Shown: in pieces, positions 11,031 to 21,734 of the stretch
How positions within the stretch are numbered: the stretch's first letter is position 1
How the letters are laid out: each line of letters begins with the position of its first letter
Source: Odontocerum albicorne
Lineage: Eukaryota > Arthropoda > Insecta > Trichoptera > Odontoceridae
Length of the DNA: 64,000 nucleotides
Assembly: GCA_949825065.1 (NCBI GenBank)
Contig: OX463842.1
Coordinates: 2,053,501 to 2,117,500, forward strand
Reading direction: 5' to 3'
Notes under the pieces: generated by a model
What the model saw: only the letters and a program-made list of their open reading frames with translations
Database searches by the model: none
What the model was told of the DNA's origin: nothing
Made by a program: the position numbers and the translations under genes

Positions 11031-11218
11031 TTAAGGAAATTTGTGTTTTTTAATGAAGTAACTTTCGGAAATAACACAGACTTCTACAATCCAATCATTA
11101 TCGTGTAGCGAGAGGACAATGCAATAACTTAACTGGAGGTGAATATATTAAGCACACCGATGATACTTTTCAAGAGGGTGGCGTACAAATGATCGAAAGT
11201 CGGAGTATTTTTTTATTA

Positions 11219-11622
11219 CGTGGGTCGTCCAGAAAAGAAAGAACACATTGGCATAACTCAATAAAAACCAAAGATATCAACACAAAACTTTATTTACAAA
11301 GTCACAGTACCTTACTCTATTTTTCAATGTTGTCGCCATAGCTTCATGTACTGTGCTTAAAGTTGCCTATTAATTTCGATAGGCCGAACATTTAGTGCAT
11401 TCAGAAAACGAATGACACTACGCACTTTACATTTGGCGGGATTTTCGATGGGCGCAGCCATTTTGAAAGGTTTACAGAACAATGACGCACGACCATTCAG
11501 CAACAAAACTCGGCTCGCACTGAAACGGGGAAGGAGCTAACTGGCGCGCATACGATCGCGGTGGTGAAAGATCGCCTCAAGGCGTGGTGCGCAATCGTTC
11601 TTTACTTTCTGGACGCGCCTAG
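11219..11622. mobile_element. 404-bp TA-flanked MITE with ~24-bp TIRs
   Basis: TA at 11217-11218 and 11623-11624. The left end reads CGTGGGTCGTCCAGAAAAGA; the right end on the other strand reads CTAGGCGCGTCCAGAAAGTA, and both continue to AAGAAC. TA targets and these ends suit the Tc1/mariner superfamily. The interior holds no usable transposase frame, so this looks like a deletion derivative. Confidence 0.7.
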
Positions 11623-11747
11623 TACTTTGTACTTGTATATATTTTTTTTTACTAACATTTTTTTACTTACAATTACCTGTTTTTATTGCTTATTAAATAA
11701 ACCTTAGTTATTTGGATATTTATTGTTTGAAGAATAATATTTTTTGG

Positions 11748-11965
11748 ACGACCTCCGTGACTTAGTTGGGAATAAACCTTTCTTTCAGCCCAGAGCCCAG
11801 AGGGGGGTTGATTCCCGCTGAAACCCATATTCTTTGAAAAAGGCTTTCAGTCTAGTTTTCAGTTAAGGCATCTTTAAGTTATTTTTGGCTGATTAGAAGA
11901 GATACCACATGGCAATATGCTCACTAGGCTGTACCATATGCAATGAAAGTGTTAGCTATAATTAA
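11748..11965 (+). mobile_element. tRNA-derived SINE (family 1)
   Basis: Starts GACCTCCGTGACTTAGTTGG (A box), with a diverged B box GGTTGATTCCC. The body TCTAGTTTTCAGTTAAGGC and tail GGCAATATGC...CAATGAAAGTGT follow. Confidence 0.8.
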
Positions 11966-13800
11966 TTGTGAATAAAAGATGTAGTGTAAGAGATTCCTTT
12001 ATTTTTTTATTACACTTTCGTTGTAAACAATAAAACCAAGGGATTTTTTACCATGTTGCAATATCTTTCAACTTATTAGAAATGTATTTCGGAGACGTTA
12101 AGTAAACACTAGACTGGAATCATATTTAATAAATATGGGTACCAACGGTAATCGAGTTCGTAACGCTCAGGTCGAAAAAAAAAAGGTTATTTACTAACAA
12201 ACCATTAAGGTCATCTTATTGAAATATATCTTTTTTAATTTTGTTATTTTGGAAATAATTAATTAAAAATAAATATAACTATTTAACTTAAACAGGTTGG
12301 TAGGAAGACATTGATGGAAAGCAATAATTTTGTCAGATGTATAATGAGTGATAGAAGGAATAAAAGTCCTTCTGTTACTGGCCACAGAAACAGTTCGTCC
12401 ATGTAAAAGGATAGGAAATTTCTCGTTTTATGTTACTCTCTATGTTCTCTGTCAAATCTCTTTGACTAATGGCAAAATTCAATTGAAAAACAAAAGAAGT
12501 TTTTGAGACATTAATGAATAAATATATGGATGAAGTTTTTAATGGAGGGTAATTTCGAAGGTTCTTGTTCATGGTTGAAGTATACTGTAAAGTTCCGGAA
12601 GTGGCAAAATTGGTAATATGTCTATCACCCCTCTGCAACAGGTAGTATGTCTATAGAAATATTTCTTAAACTTGAAAATTCTTATAAAATCCTATTCATA
12701 TGGATAGCAAATTTTTATAACAGACCTTTTCATTGACTGAAGAACTCGTTACGCTGTCTTCTGAATTAGAGTCCTTTATTCAATAAAAGTTAAAAACGAA
12801 ACAAAATAAGGAAAAAAAAACAAAAAATGTTTTCAAGTTTCTTAACGTCTGATTAAAATAACAGCACAGATGGTAAGAACACTGTATTGAAGATACATAA
12901 CAATTGTAACAAAACAGAGAATGCAATTAGCCGAGCAAAAACACGATATGTCGTTTATGATACGGACACCCCTTCATATACGGTAGCTCTTCCTCAAGAC
13001 AGGGTATCAAAACATCCCTAATAATTAGCATTTCTTGCAGAGGGTTCAAGCCGATAATTTATAATAATTTGGGGAAGAAAACGGGTGTTCTCCTTAACAA
13101 AAAAAAAAAAAACAGACATGGTGTACAAGGGTCTCGTATCAGATTAGGGGGATGGTAGCGATGGGACTTGAGATATTGTTATTATCGAGGGGGGTAAATT
13201 GAGTGGTAAATTTATTTATATAAATACACCCTATCGTACGTTTTTTATAACATTTTATTATACAGATTATCATTATTAACACGTCGGTAGAAAAAGTGTG
13301 GTGAAACTTTGAATTAATCGCCGTGGGAGAGAACAGTGTCTAGTTGCTCGCAGACTGGAAAATCAGTCGGCTGAAAACCAAAGTCTCAATAATTATTGGA
13401 CATTTTTAGAGTTGATTGAATATACGTGAACGTGTTGTGAAACAAATATAATTGTGCTATGAAATAATTCTCAGGATTGTATTGAAGAACGCATTGATTG
13501 TGAAAAATTTTACTTAATTTTGGAGACGTCATTCATGTGAGGTGTTTGATGGTATCGTTAATTCAAGTGAGATCGTATAGAATTTAGAACATAAGCCTTG
13601 GTAAATCAACCCCCTAAGATAATAATATACTTATTTTGTGGAGTATAATAATATGTACCAATTAAATTGAATGTGACAAAATTAACGAGTTGTGGTTAAA
13701 TCTGAAATGACCTACCTTTTTACGACATGTGAAAATTGATCTGTACTTCTTAGATTTTATCCATGGTACTCTATGGAAACAATGACGCTTAGGAAAAATA
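11966..13800. other. 1.8 kb low-copy AT-rich DNA
   Basis: No repeat shared within the window and no ORF with a recognisable domain (the 12375-12638 and 13662-13868 minus frames show none). Poly-A runs at 12175 and 13100. This is one of the longest stretches not explained by transposons and may be old unique intergenic sequence. Confidence 0.4.
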
Positions 13801-13807
13801 AAAGAGA

Positions 13808-13905
13808 ACGATGGATGTTTTCGAGATATGGTGTTGGTGCCAAATGCCTTATAAAATGCAGGACACACTAATGTATCTCTCCTCTAGGATTTACAGATCA
13901 ACAAT
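13808..13905 (+). repeat. Short repeat shared with 53.73-53.83 kb
   Basis: GGATGTTTTCGAGATATGG, then GGTGTTGG-GCC, CAGGACAC and CTAGGATT align with 53729-53830. At the other site it lies within an ORF that ends in a LINE-like L-Y-L-G-H-V-T-R motif, so it is probably a LINE remnant. Confidence 0.5.
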
Positions 13906-14239
13906 ATGCAACTGATAACTGGGGCATTATAACCAGAACACAGTCACATTTGATAACATCGGAGATCAAGATCCTGTGATTTCAAATCAATTGCTGATAG
14001 AATCAGCAAAGGTGGAAAAAACATGTGATACCAAAGGAAAGAGAAAACTCAACAAATTCATTTCCATGTCCAGACCATCAATTATGACACGTATTTTCAG
14101 TATATTATTCGCATCAATCAGGACCTGCCCAGAGCAAGTTGTCCCGATACTCGGACAAACAGACATGTGTTGTATACTTGTATCTCCACGTACAAGTCAT
14201 GGATACAAGTCCTGTATACTTGTATCGTTGCTTCATTCA

Positions 14240-14325
14240 CTTTTGTCTGGTTGGTTGGAAGAGATTGCCGCCCGCACAATAAGCCCGCCAGATTGTATTT
14301 GCAATAAAAGTATTAAATAAAAAAA
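14240..14325 (+). mobile_element. SINE family 1, 3' half only
   Basis: GGTTGGTTGGAAGAGATTGC, then AATAAGCCCGCCAGATTGTA and a tail like the other copies; the tRNA head is missing. It overlaps the end of the 13976-14320 open frame, which is therefore not a gene. Confidence 0.65.
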
Positions 14326-15084
14326 AGCAGCTGGTCAACCACAACCCAAAAATAGCAAAATATAACAGATCGTTGATCTATCTATAGAGGGAAAAACCAA
14401 AACAAAATGATCAAATGCCGTTTTATTTTAAACCTAACCAAATGAATAATACATTTCGTAGAAGTGGAACATATTGATTTCATACCAAGATAAAAAAGTC
14501 ATTTTTACCTGTACACTGTATTGTGTATAAACCACCTTACGCAGGTATGTGAATTTCTCGTTCATTTTTCTTTTGCCTCCCGTTAAAAGTCTCTCCACGT
14601 ATAAAATTATTTATCAGAATCATTTCCATTTACCGACCATAACTCGGTTAGTTTTGTTCCGAAAGTACAATGGCTTGCTTAACGGATTTTCTGTATTCGC
14701 TTAAGGCATTTATAATATCAGGAATATATTTGCATGAATTAATTCCGAGGCCCGCGGCACAGAGACAATAAAAAACTCCACAAATTTGATGTTAACTGAT
14801 TTCACATACAATAAATTCTTCTAATTATCCACTACCGCCCGTTTAACTTATTTAAATATAAAACACAAAGTGTTTCTCTTTCGACTTGTTATATTCATAA
14901 GCACCCTCCCAAAAGATCAAATCAAATTTTCATTTTGACGAAAGCAAATGATAATATTTTCTGAAAGGTCATTTTCTTTCCAACGTCTCATTGTTAGTGT
15001 TTCAACTATGAACCTTGGTTTAATATCCCGTTAACTCTTACAAGCAGTTAACAAATTAACATTTTTAGAATATCGAAAAATATT
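14326..15084. other. Low-copy AT-rich DNA
   Basis: No ORF or repeat recognised on either strand. Confidence 0.4.
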
Positions 15085-15322
15085 ATTCTATCAAGACATA
15101 TATTTCGCATCTTCCACATTTGAACACCTTCTCGTATAACTCCTACGATTTCTCTTACTTCTTACATTTCTTTCTTTCAAAATATCATTCACTTGAGCCA
15201 ACCATACTTTACTTGGTATTCCTCTACCACGCCTTTCACTCACATTTGCACTGTATTTTTGTATTGTTAACCTTTCTTCATTCATTCGTTTTACGAACCC
15301 ATATCAAGTGAGAATATTCTTA
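15085..15322 (-). pseudogene. LINE family E, antisense, proximal part
   Basis: Minus frame 15285-15091 reads M-N-E-E-R-L-T-I-Q-K-Y, E-R-R-G-R-G-I-P-S-K-V-W, N-V-R-S-K-R-N-R-R-S, the end of the family E RT ORF. The element resumes at about 16216 after an inserted LINE. Confidence 0.65.
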
Positions 15323-16215
15323 AAAGTATGGTATATACTTCGCTTTATGTCAGGCAACACTTTCTTACGGTATATCAGTTTGGGGGGTGATGCACCTTAA
15401 CACAAAAACACATATTGCAGGTTTCCCAAAAATTGATTATAAAAATAATTAATAAACTTCCTGCCCAGCATCCCACAGCGGAGCTTTTTAGGGAGTATCG
15501 GGTCCTAAACATGGCCAACTTACATCTCAAATCCATTATCTGGCACTATCATCAAGAGGAAGGGAAGGTGCAGACTCAGTAGAGACACATGACACGCATG
15601 GCAATTGATCAAATGTTCACCATCCCTAGAGTTAAAACATATTTTGGCCAAAGGCAATATGCCTATTTAGCTCCCATGACGTACAATGGGGTGCCAAATT
15701 CAATAAAAGCAAAGGGAGGAAAACAATTTAGGCAGTCGATCGGAACGTGGTTGTTATTGCGACAGGAGTTTGAGTGTTTGGGCTTGCAAGAGAAATGACT
15801 TGTGGAAAAGGTTTGTGTGAGCTCTTGAGTGTGGTGTTTTTTATTGTTTTATATTTGTATTTACATTTTTTTTATTTTTATGATTATTGTGGGATGAATG
15901 CTTTTGGTATGTCTGGAGTGATGAAGTGTGAGGAGTTTTATTTCGCGTAATGTATACATGTGTAAAATAATGTCACTGTTTGTCAGGTTGATGAGAATGT
16001 ATATCGGGGTTTTATATAATCAAAAATCGGAAAGAATTATCGATTCATATTTTCATGCTATATGTCCTCAGTGAGGTACAGGCAAAAGCCTAGTTTACTA
16101 GGGATACGACAAATGAAAGGCAACAAACCCAGATCCATTAAAATTGTGTCTCCAAATTAAATTACCTGTGGTTTTTTCACAAATGATGTATATTTCTTGT
16201 CATGTGTAAAATAAA
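15323..16215 (+). mobile_element. jockey/CR1-like LINE inserted into family E
   Basis: About 0.9 kb, 5'-truncated, with a RT C-terminal block and a ~400-bp 3' UTR. Flanked by a diverged repeat of the family E sequence: AACCCATATCAAGTGAGAAT before it (from 15297) and AACCATCTCATAGTGATATT after it (from 16218), best read as an aged target duplication of about 24 bp. The 3' UTR (15880-16213) has a second copy on the minus strand at 19373-19760. Confidence 0.65.
15325..15798 (+). pseudogene. jockey/CR1-like RT, C-terminal block
   Basis: The frame starting near 15338 reads Y-F-A-L-C-Q-A-T-L-S-Y-G-I-S-V-W-G, the SYGI-WG motif after the RT thumb. A frameshift follows near 15430, then I-I-N-K-L-P-A, L-F-R-E-Y-R-V-L-N-M-A-N-L and, after a stop, I-P-R-V-K-T-Y-F-G-Q-R-Q-Y-A-Y-L-A-P, the PR-T-FGQR block near the C terminus of such elements. 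It ends at the TGA at 15798. The catalytic part is absent. Confidence 0.75.
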
Positions 16216-16735
16216 TAAAACCATCTCATAGTGATATTCTTCATCTTACTCAGCACATCAGCCTTAAGTCCACATTCATCTCAAATAACTCTATTATGTA
16301 TTCTATCACACATTGTCACCTAATATATTTTTCTAAATACACGCATTTATTCGGCAATTTTCAGTTTTTTCCAAGTCCATTTTTCCCTTCCATACATTGA
16401 TTCCATTGTGGGCTTATCACCTTAGCAGACTTTAATACTGTCCGGTGTATGTATAAATGTTTAAGTGCCCTATTACATTTTTTTCTTATCAATATCTCAT
16501 GTTACTCTTCCATCATCTGGGAAAATACGAGTGCTACCGGAATAGCAAAATTCTTTAATTTGCTCTTATCCTTCATCATTCATCTACTTTTTCCTTTACA
16601 TTTTTCTATCACCATGACTTCAGATTTCGCAAAATTATTCTCAGATCTTTTTCTACATATCTCTCATATAACTTTCTTAACAGACTCTATAATAATAACG
16701 CAGTATCTTGATTTTACCATAGTATTAGTATATAA
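16216..16735 (-). pseudogene. LINE family E, antisense, distal part
   Basis: Continues the family E sequence broken at 15322: AACCATCTCATAGTGATATT, GCAGACTTTAATACTGTCC and TCTTCCATCATCTGGGAAAA match the copies at 9.7-10.4 and 54.1-54.8 kb. The plus frame 16449-16757 is an antisense shadow. Confidence 0.65.
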
Positions 16736-16829
16736 AGATTACTATAATACTGTTTAATTTTTGATCTCCGAATTGACTTTTTTTATTATAAATAAAATTT
16801 CAATTAAAAGTACATAAAAATGGTTGTCA

Positions 16830-17370
16830 TCTATACCGACCTGTAAAACCTGAGCACTCCAATCTCGCCCTCTTTTATGGTCATTTTCATGTAGCTCTTG
16901 TGTCAATTGAATTTTAAACGGGTAAAAATGCAAAAAAATTGATAATTTTTAACAAACATAATGGAGACATTCCCAGTTCTTGTGCACGGCGTCGATGAGA
17001 GGTGTACGGACGTTCACCAGCACTCTGCCTCACTGCATCAATCTTTTCTGGCGTACCTTGGCTACGTTGTCGCCCAGACTTTGCTTTATCTCTCAGTGTA
17101 TGCAAATTTTCAAAATTATTCATTACACGCTGAATGGTTGACTTGCTTGGCACATGATTTAAACAAATTTCTATTTCTTCGCGTGTTCAAAATTGAACAA
17201 TTATTTAAATTAAATGTTTAAATAATTTCAACACGTTGTTGCGTAGTTAGATGCTCCATAATAAATTGTTGTTGACCATTCTCCACGACTGTTAAATACA
17301 AACTGAAAAATCACAACCAATTGAAAATGGCTGCCAAACAAAATGGGCCTGGAACATAAAACACATCCTG
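16830..17370 (-). mobile_element. Mariner-type DNA transposon, internally deleted
   Basis: The right end (its 5' end) reads, on the minus strand, TATACAGGATGTGTTTTATG, a typical TA + CAGG-TGT mariner-like terminus; the 28-kb element ends in a matching sequence. The N-terminal half of the transposase follows, then a deletion. The left boundary is not clear. Confidence 0.6.
16914..17262 (-). pseudogene. Mariner/Tc1-type transposase, N-terminal DNA-binding half
   Basis: Minus strand from ATG at 17262: M-E-H-L-T-T-Q-Q-R-V-E-I-I, a TAA, N-T-R-E-E-I-E-I-C-L-N, then P-S-K-S-T-I-Q-R-V, S-G-R-Q-R-S-Q-G-T-P-E-K-I and R-R-A-Q-E-L-G-M-S. This is the paired helix-turn-helix region with the GRP/R-like linker that binds the terminal repeats. 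After AQELGMS the sequence departs from the family and stops, so the DDE/D catalytic domain is missing. The complementary C-terminal half of a related transposase is at 28097-28357. Confidence 0.75.
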
Positions 17371-17523
17371 TATATTTATTCATTTAAAACTTAATTGTAT
17401 AAAAATTTGGTTGACTTAATACGATGTAAAATCCCTTCTGATTAACCAGACAAAAATAAATAAAGAAATTTTGTAATTTATTTTATCAAACACTGTTTAT
17501 TCCAATTTATGTGATGGTATAAG

Positions 17524-17560
17524 CCCACCGGTTTCAAGATTTTCCCCTCATCATCAGGGA
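17524..17560 (-). ncRNA. Hammerhead-like core, PLE family A (no consensus cleavage base)
   Basis: Minus strand: CTGATGA, stem II GAGG/TCTT, GAAA, CCGGTG. Position 17 is G, where hammerheads need A, C or U, so this copy is probably inactive even if the family is not. Confidence 0.4.
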
Positions 17561-17579
17561 AGCAAAAAAAAAAAGGACT

Positions 17580-17618
17580 CTCCCTGATGACGAGTTGAAA
17601 ACCTTGAAACCGGTAGGG
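17580..17618 (+). ncRNA. Hammerhead-like core, PLE family A
   Basis: CTCC-CTGATGA-C-GAG...CCTT-GAAA-CCGGTA-GGG. The core residues and the GTA cleavage triplet are present; stem II is shortened to three pairs. Confidence 0.4.
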
Positions 17619-17725
17619 TTATACCGTTACATAAAGTGTAATAAACGGTGTTTGATAAAAACAAATTACAATGTCTTTAAACCTCTACAATGTTAATGCC
17701 TTAACTATAAATAATAAATAAAGGA

Positions 17726-18517
17726 AGTTACATGGTGGCAAAAAATATTCAAATCATTACTTAATTACTTATTTGTATAAATTTTCAAATAAAAATAAAA
17801 GGAAGACATTATCAATCAAAAGAAGGGATGGGATGGTGGGTAGGAGAATTGTAAAAGAAACACATTACATTACTTACTTGAAATTAAGATTTTTTTCAGT
17901 AAGTTTTTAATATTAACATAGACGCCATATACTCTTATACTACAATAATTTAATATTTATATCATCCTTTTTAAGTAATTTTCGACAAAAATTACCTTAT
18001 GATCAGAAAACCTTATTAATGAATCATCAACTAATCTTATTAATTATTTTGATAATATTGATATTTATCAATCTACGAGTATTAAAGTTAGCCCTGCCAT
18101 TAAGTCTCCCCTTCCTGTATGTGTTTTGCAAATAATATACATAAATAGTATACACCCTTAATAGTTTATCATGGAATATATATAAAACATTACATGACAG
18201 ATATTTTATGTGTAATTTATTATTATTTAAGTAAAAGATAAAATTTTAAAGTAATTCAAAGTTAATTAAAATATCGTTAAGTTTCCCTTAGCGTAAACTA
18301 AGTGTGACGAGCCTAGGGTGGCGCTATCTGTCGCTACATCGCGGCTTGATAAAAAAGATTCTTAAGGAGTCGCTTTGTCGTATCATTCATCATTCGGTCT
18401 TATCTTATATCATTTAAAATGTTTTCATTCGTATCGGATCCGGAACGTCACATTGCTAAATAATTAAGCAAAAAAATATGGAATGTATTGCTATTCTGGT
18501 AAATACATTTCTATTGC
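17726..18517. other. Low-copy AT-rich DNA
   Basis: No ORF with a known motif. A small GC-richer patch lies at 18290-18350 (GTGACGAGCCTAGGGTGGCG). TACGAGTA at 18074. Confidence 0.4.
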
Positions 18518-18760
18518 GTTTTGGTAAAGAGGTACAAGTCATCAATTACTTATTTGTCAGTTTGAAGTTTTGCAACACTTGTATTCCTGAAATACAGACC
18601 TCAGATAAATTTTATAGGTTAACTTTGAATAAATAAATAATTTATGTATTCAAAGTTTACCTTTAAAATTTACTTGAGGTTTGTACTTCAGGAATACAAG
18701 TGTTGCAAAACTTCAAACTGACAAGTAAGCAATTGATGACTTATACCTCTTTACCAAAAC
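18518..18760. mobile_element. Fold-back element, ~110-bp inverted arms
   Basis: The left arm (from GTTTTGGTAAAGAGGTACAA at 18518) and right arm (ending TTACCAAAAC at 18760) are inverted copies with few mismatches, separated by about 20 AT-rich bases near 18640. It contains no coding frame and no second copy in the window. A fold-back MITE is the simplest explanation; I see no target duplication. Confidence 0.7.
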
Positions 18761-18792
18761 TTCATAGATTTATTCACTTAAACACATTACTT

Positions 18793-18900
18793 AAAAGAGG
18801 TGCATGGCTGCGTGGTAACGCACTGGACTTCCGTGCAGAAAGTCGTCGGCTCGAACGACACGGGCACTTTTTCCGCCTAGTGTTCGGGAGTATAAGGATA
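18793..18900 (+). mobile_element. tRNA-like SINE head (third type)
   Basis: GCTGCGTGGTAACGCACTGG (A-box region) and GGCTCGAACGAC (B-box region) with CTTCCGTGCAGAAAG between them. A minus-strand relative at 29320-29420 shares the CACTGGACTTC block. Not a functional tRNA: the arms do not pair cleanly. Confidence 0.5.
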
Positions 18901-18967
18901 CCTATGACTTCAGTCATATCTATTATTAAAAAAAATTATGTGAAAATAAGTCTTAAACAATATTCCT

Positions 18968-19185
18968 CTTACGACCTCAGTGGTTTAATTGCTAAGACGC
19001 TTGTCTCCCGACCCGAAGGTTGCTGGTTCGATTCCCATTGGAACGCAATTTTTTTACTCCACTCCAATCTGGTTTTCTCATAAGGCCTCTTCAACATCTT
19101 TTTTGGTTAGCTGGAAGATATTTCTACATGACAATAAGCTCGCCAGGTTCTACTGTATACAATGAAAGTGTAATACAATACAACA
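18968..19185 (+). mobile_element. tRNA-derived SINE (family 1)
   Basis: ACGACCTCAGTGGTTTAATT head, B box GGTTCGATTCCC, body CTGGTTTTCTCATAAGGCC and tail CTGTATACAATGAAAGTGTA. The 127-codon frame at 18700-19083 runs through the fold-back and both SINEs and is not a gene. Confidence 0.8.
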
Positions 19186-19372
19186 TTCCTGAGATGTGAA
19201 CTACAGGCTATCCGTCAATCGTTCTGGGGGTCTACATGTTGATCGACTTCCTATGGGGTAACCATGAGAAACTATACAAGAAATCCAGTCTTACCCATTT
19301 TTCTAACGGTATCCCATCAATAATGTGTTCTCTGTCTTTTTCATCTTACGAAGTCTTCAGTTCTATTTTTTT

Positions 19373-19760
19373 ATTTTGTTTTATTTATGATATTTACACA
19401 TGACAAGAAATATACATAATTTTTGAAAAAACAACAGGTAATTTAATTTGGACATACAATTTTAATAGATCTGGGTTTGTTGCCTTTCATTTGTCGTATC
19501 CTCAGTAAACTAGGATTTGGTTTGTATCTCACTAAGGATATTAAGCATGAAAAAATAAATCGATACTTCTTTCCGATTTTCGATTACACAAAAAAAAAAA
19601 AGCCTGTTGCACATTCTCATCAACCTGACAAACAATAACACTCAATTAGAACTGGAAACATCATGCAAAATCAAATTCGTCACACATCATCACTTCAGAA
19701 AGACCAAAAATGTCCACCCCATAATATACAGCACACAATCATAAAAATAAAAACAAATAA
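19373..19760 (-). mobile_element. 3' UTR of the jockey/CR1-like LINE
   Basis: Inverted match to 15840-16213: CATGACAAGAAATATACATA, GGTTTGTTGCCTTTCATTTG, ACTTCTTTCCGATTTTC, CCTGACAAACAATAACA. No coding part is attached. The plus frame 19663-19914 overlaps it and is a shadow. Confidence 0.65.
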
Positions 19761-19839
19761 ATACATTCTTCTTATTTACATGTTTCTCATTATGTCCCTG
19801 AGTGTTTTATACATCGCATTTTATACATCGCAAACCCTC

Positions 19840-20385
19840 TTGTTTCTATCTATTTTAAAGTCTGGTCTCTTTGATCCAGTCATATCGTCTTCGGTCTATC
19901 TCTTCCCCTCATAGCTTGCTCTTATCACTTATAACTTTATTCTCGCTTAGTCATAGTCGTAATTCATTATCTTTACATGTCCAAACAATACAACTTCTTT
20001 CTCTTTCTTACATAAACATCGCTTTTTATCCATACATTCATTTCTGATTACTTTATTTCCCCTTCTTTCATAAATCGACATTGCACATTTTTTCTTAGTG
20101 AACGCCTCTATTTACCATTAATTTTACTTTCATCTTTCTTTTACCAAATCCTGGTTTCACTTCCATACATCATTTTGGGCACCAACAAACTATTAATTAA
20201 TGTCAATTGATTGTTGTACGTTTAACTCATATATCACATTGAGTGATCCGTTTACCTTGTCTTTGGTCGCTATCTTTCTTTCAACTCGCCCATACAAGTC
20301 AAAGTACTGTCCAAATAACAACTCGTTCTCCATTTGTGTCAGTCATACATATATTCATGATATAGGAACGATAGACAACCCCTGT
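19840..20385 (-). mobile_element. LINE-related repeat E2, antisense
   Basis: A C/T-rich plus strand (TTTACATGTCCAAACAATAC, CATTCATTTCTGATTACTTT) aligns with 31.13-31.2, 39.45-39.74, 46.57-46.75 and 58.37-58.64 kb and more distantly with family E. It represents the antisense 3' part of a decayed non-LTR element; no frame survives. Confidence 0.5.
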
Positions 20386-20453
20386 TGACCGTGACAGATT
20401 TTCAGCCATCGTATAAATAAATTACGTCTTTGTATATCGGTTAATAGGGTAAA
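20322..20453. repeat. 132-bp segment, first copy of a direct duplication
   Basis: CTCGTTCTCCATTTGTGTCA ... GGGTAAA, repeated at 20592-20723 with few changes. The copies flank a MITE fragment. Confidence 0.8.
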
Positions 20454-20591
20454 CCGAAGTAGAGTGAGAGCGAGACGTGAATAGCGTCGCTTTCTCACTC
20501 ATGACGGTTTTTAGGATGAATATACTACGTCACACACTGGCACACGTTTGATTGTATTGGTGAATTTATTCCCGATTTTCACAAAATATCT
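20454..20591 (-). mobile_element. Internal fragment of the piggyBac-like MITE
   Basis: CCGAAGTAGAGTGAGAGCG ... ACAAAATATCTC matches the middle of the MITE (compare 21341-21477). Both ends are missing. Confidence 0.75.
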
Positions 20592-20723
20592 CTCGTTCTC
20601 TATTTGTGTTAGTCGTACATATATTCATGATATAGGAACGATAGACAGCCCCTGTTGACTGGGACAGACTTTCAGCCATCCTATAAATAAATGACGTTTT
20701 TGTGTATCGGTTAATTGGGTAAA
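20592..20723. repeat. 132-bp segment, second copy
   Basis: Matches 20322-20453; see that entry. Confidence 0.8.
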
Positions 20724-20814
20724 GGCTGAAGCTTTTGCTTTTTAATAAAGTTACGAAAAAAAATTACTTCAGATGAAATAAAATCGAATATAAAAACCAG
20801 TAAAAAGTGAATTC

Positions 20815-20908
20815 ACCAGGAATCGAACCTGGGACGTCTATTTGTTTAGACGTTACACCAAGGCTGTAGTGCTGAAGTATTAGAGTAGCCTAACCAACAG
20901 AGCCAATA
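20815..20908 (-). mobile_element. tRNA-like sequence (SINE head)
   Basis: On the minus strand GGCTCTGTTGGTTAGG (A box) is followed about 60 bases later by CCAGGTTCGATTCCTGG, a perfect T-arm with B box. The middle is longer than a normal tRNA and does not form a clear anticodon arm, so a SINE head or tRNA pseudogene fits better than a functional tRNA. Confidence 0.5.
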
Positions 20909-21024
20909 CGAAAAGGGGTTGATTTATTTATGTTCACTCATAATACAGGCTTAGCCCAATTACTTTGAAATTTAAATTACAAAAAATGATTCACATTAAA
21001 AAAAAGTATTTAAAACTCACTTAA

Positions 21025-21622
21025 CCTTTCCCTTCCTGTACTAAAAAAAGTCCGCCCATTTCGGTGATGTGCATTCAATACCCATCAATACATATTTCAA
21101 AACGAGCGATTTAAAATCGAAAAAATAAGAATATTCATAGCCAATCGCTTAAATTAATTAAATTTGAAGTCAAAAGTGATAAATTTGAAGTCAAAAGTTG
21201 AAATTTAATTGCTGAAAACATGAAAAAAAAAACATCGGACGGCGTTCACGAAACGGACGGAATGACCACCTCAAACGAAACCCGGTTGGCTACTAAAAAG
21301 AGGCAAGCGACCGAACTGAGATTCAATTTTTTACGTTCCCATATATCGAAGTAGAGTGAAAGTGAGACGTAAATAGCGTCGCTTTCTCACTCATGGTGGT
21401 TTTTAGAATGAATATACTACTAACACACGTTTGAGTGTATTGGTGAATTTATTCCCGATTTTCCCAAAATATCTCTAATGTGGCCGATAAGTGCTAATTA
21501 TTATTAATATTATTTTTTCATTCATTCATTTAAAATCTGAACCCAGTATTTTATATATTTAAAGAGATATTAAAGTTTTTAGAAGCAATGTGTACTAGTT
21601 ACACATCACAGGGAAGGAAGGG
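21025..21622 (-). mobile_element. piggyBac-like MITE, copy 3 (complete)
   Basis: TTAA at 21021-21024 and 21623-21626, directly flanking CCTTTCCCTTCCTGTACT on the left and CAGGGAAGGAAGGG on the right. This copy with TTAA on both sides best defines the element (598 bp). A short AATTTGAAGTCAAAAGT duplication lies at 21161-21200. No open frame. Confidence 0.85.
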
Positions 21623-21734
21623 TTAAAGCATTTGATAAGTGCTTTCTAACATCACCAGTCTTAGAAGAGAATTTCGTTTTACTTTTGGTAATGTGATATG
21701 AAATACTGTTCAAAATAGTTAAGGTCCTTCCTTA

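Larger units (their letters stand above)
17470..17725. mobile_element. PLE family A palindrome (two facing terminal repeats)
   Basis: Minus copy at 17470-17560 (CAAACACTGTTTATTCCA ... CCGGTTTCAAG ... CATCATCAGGG) and plus copy at 17575-17725 (CCCTGATGA ... TTGAAACCGGTAGGG ... GTGTTTGATAAAAACAAATT) around a short A-rich centre. The outer ends continue to AACCTC-ACA-TGTTAATGCC. No coding sequence. Confidence 0.75.

Noticed and set aside
18700..19083. 127-codon ORF as a gene
   Set aside because: It spans the right arm of a fold-back element and two SINE heads.
20815..20908. Functional tRNA gene (minus)
   Set aside because: The T-arm is perfect, but the spacing is too long and no clean anticodon arm is visible.
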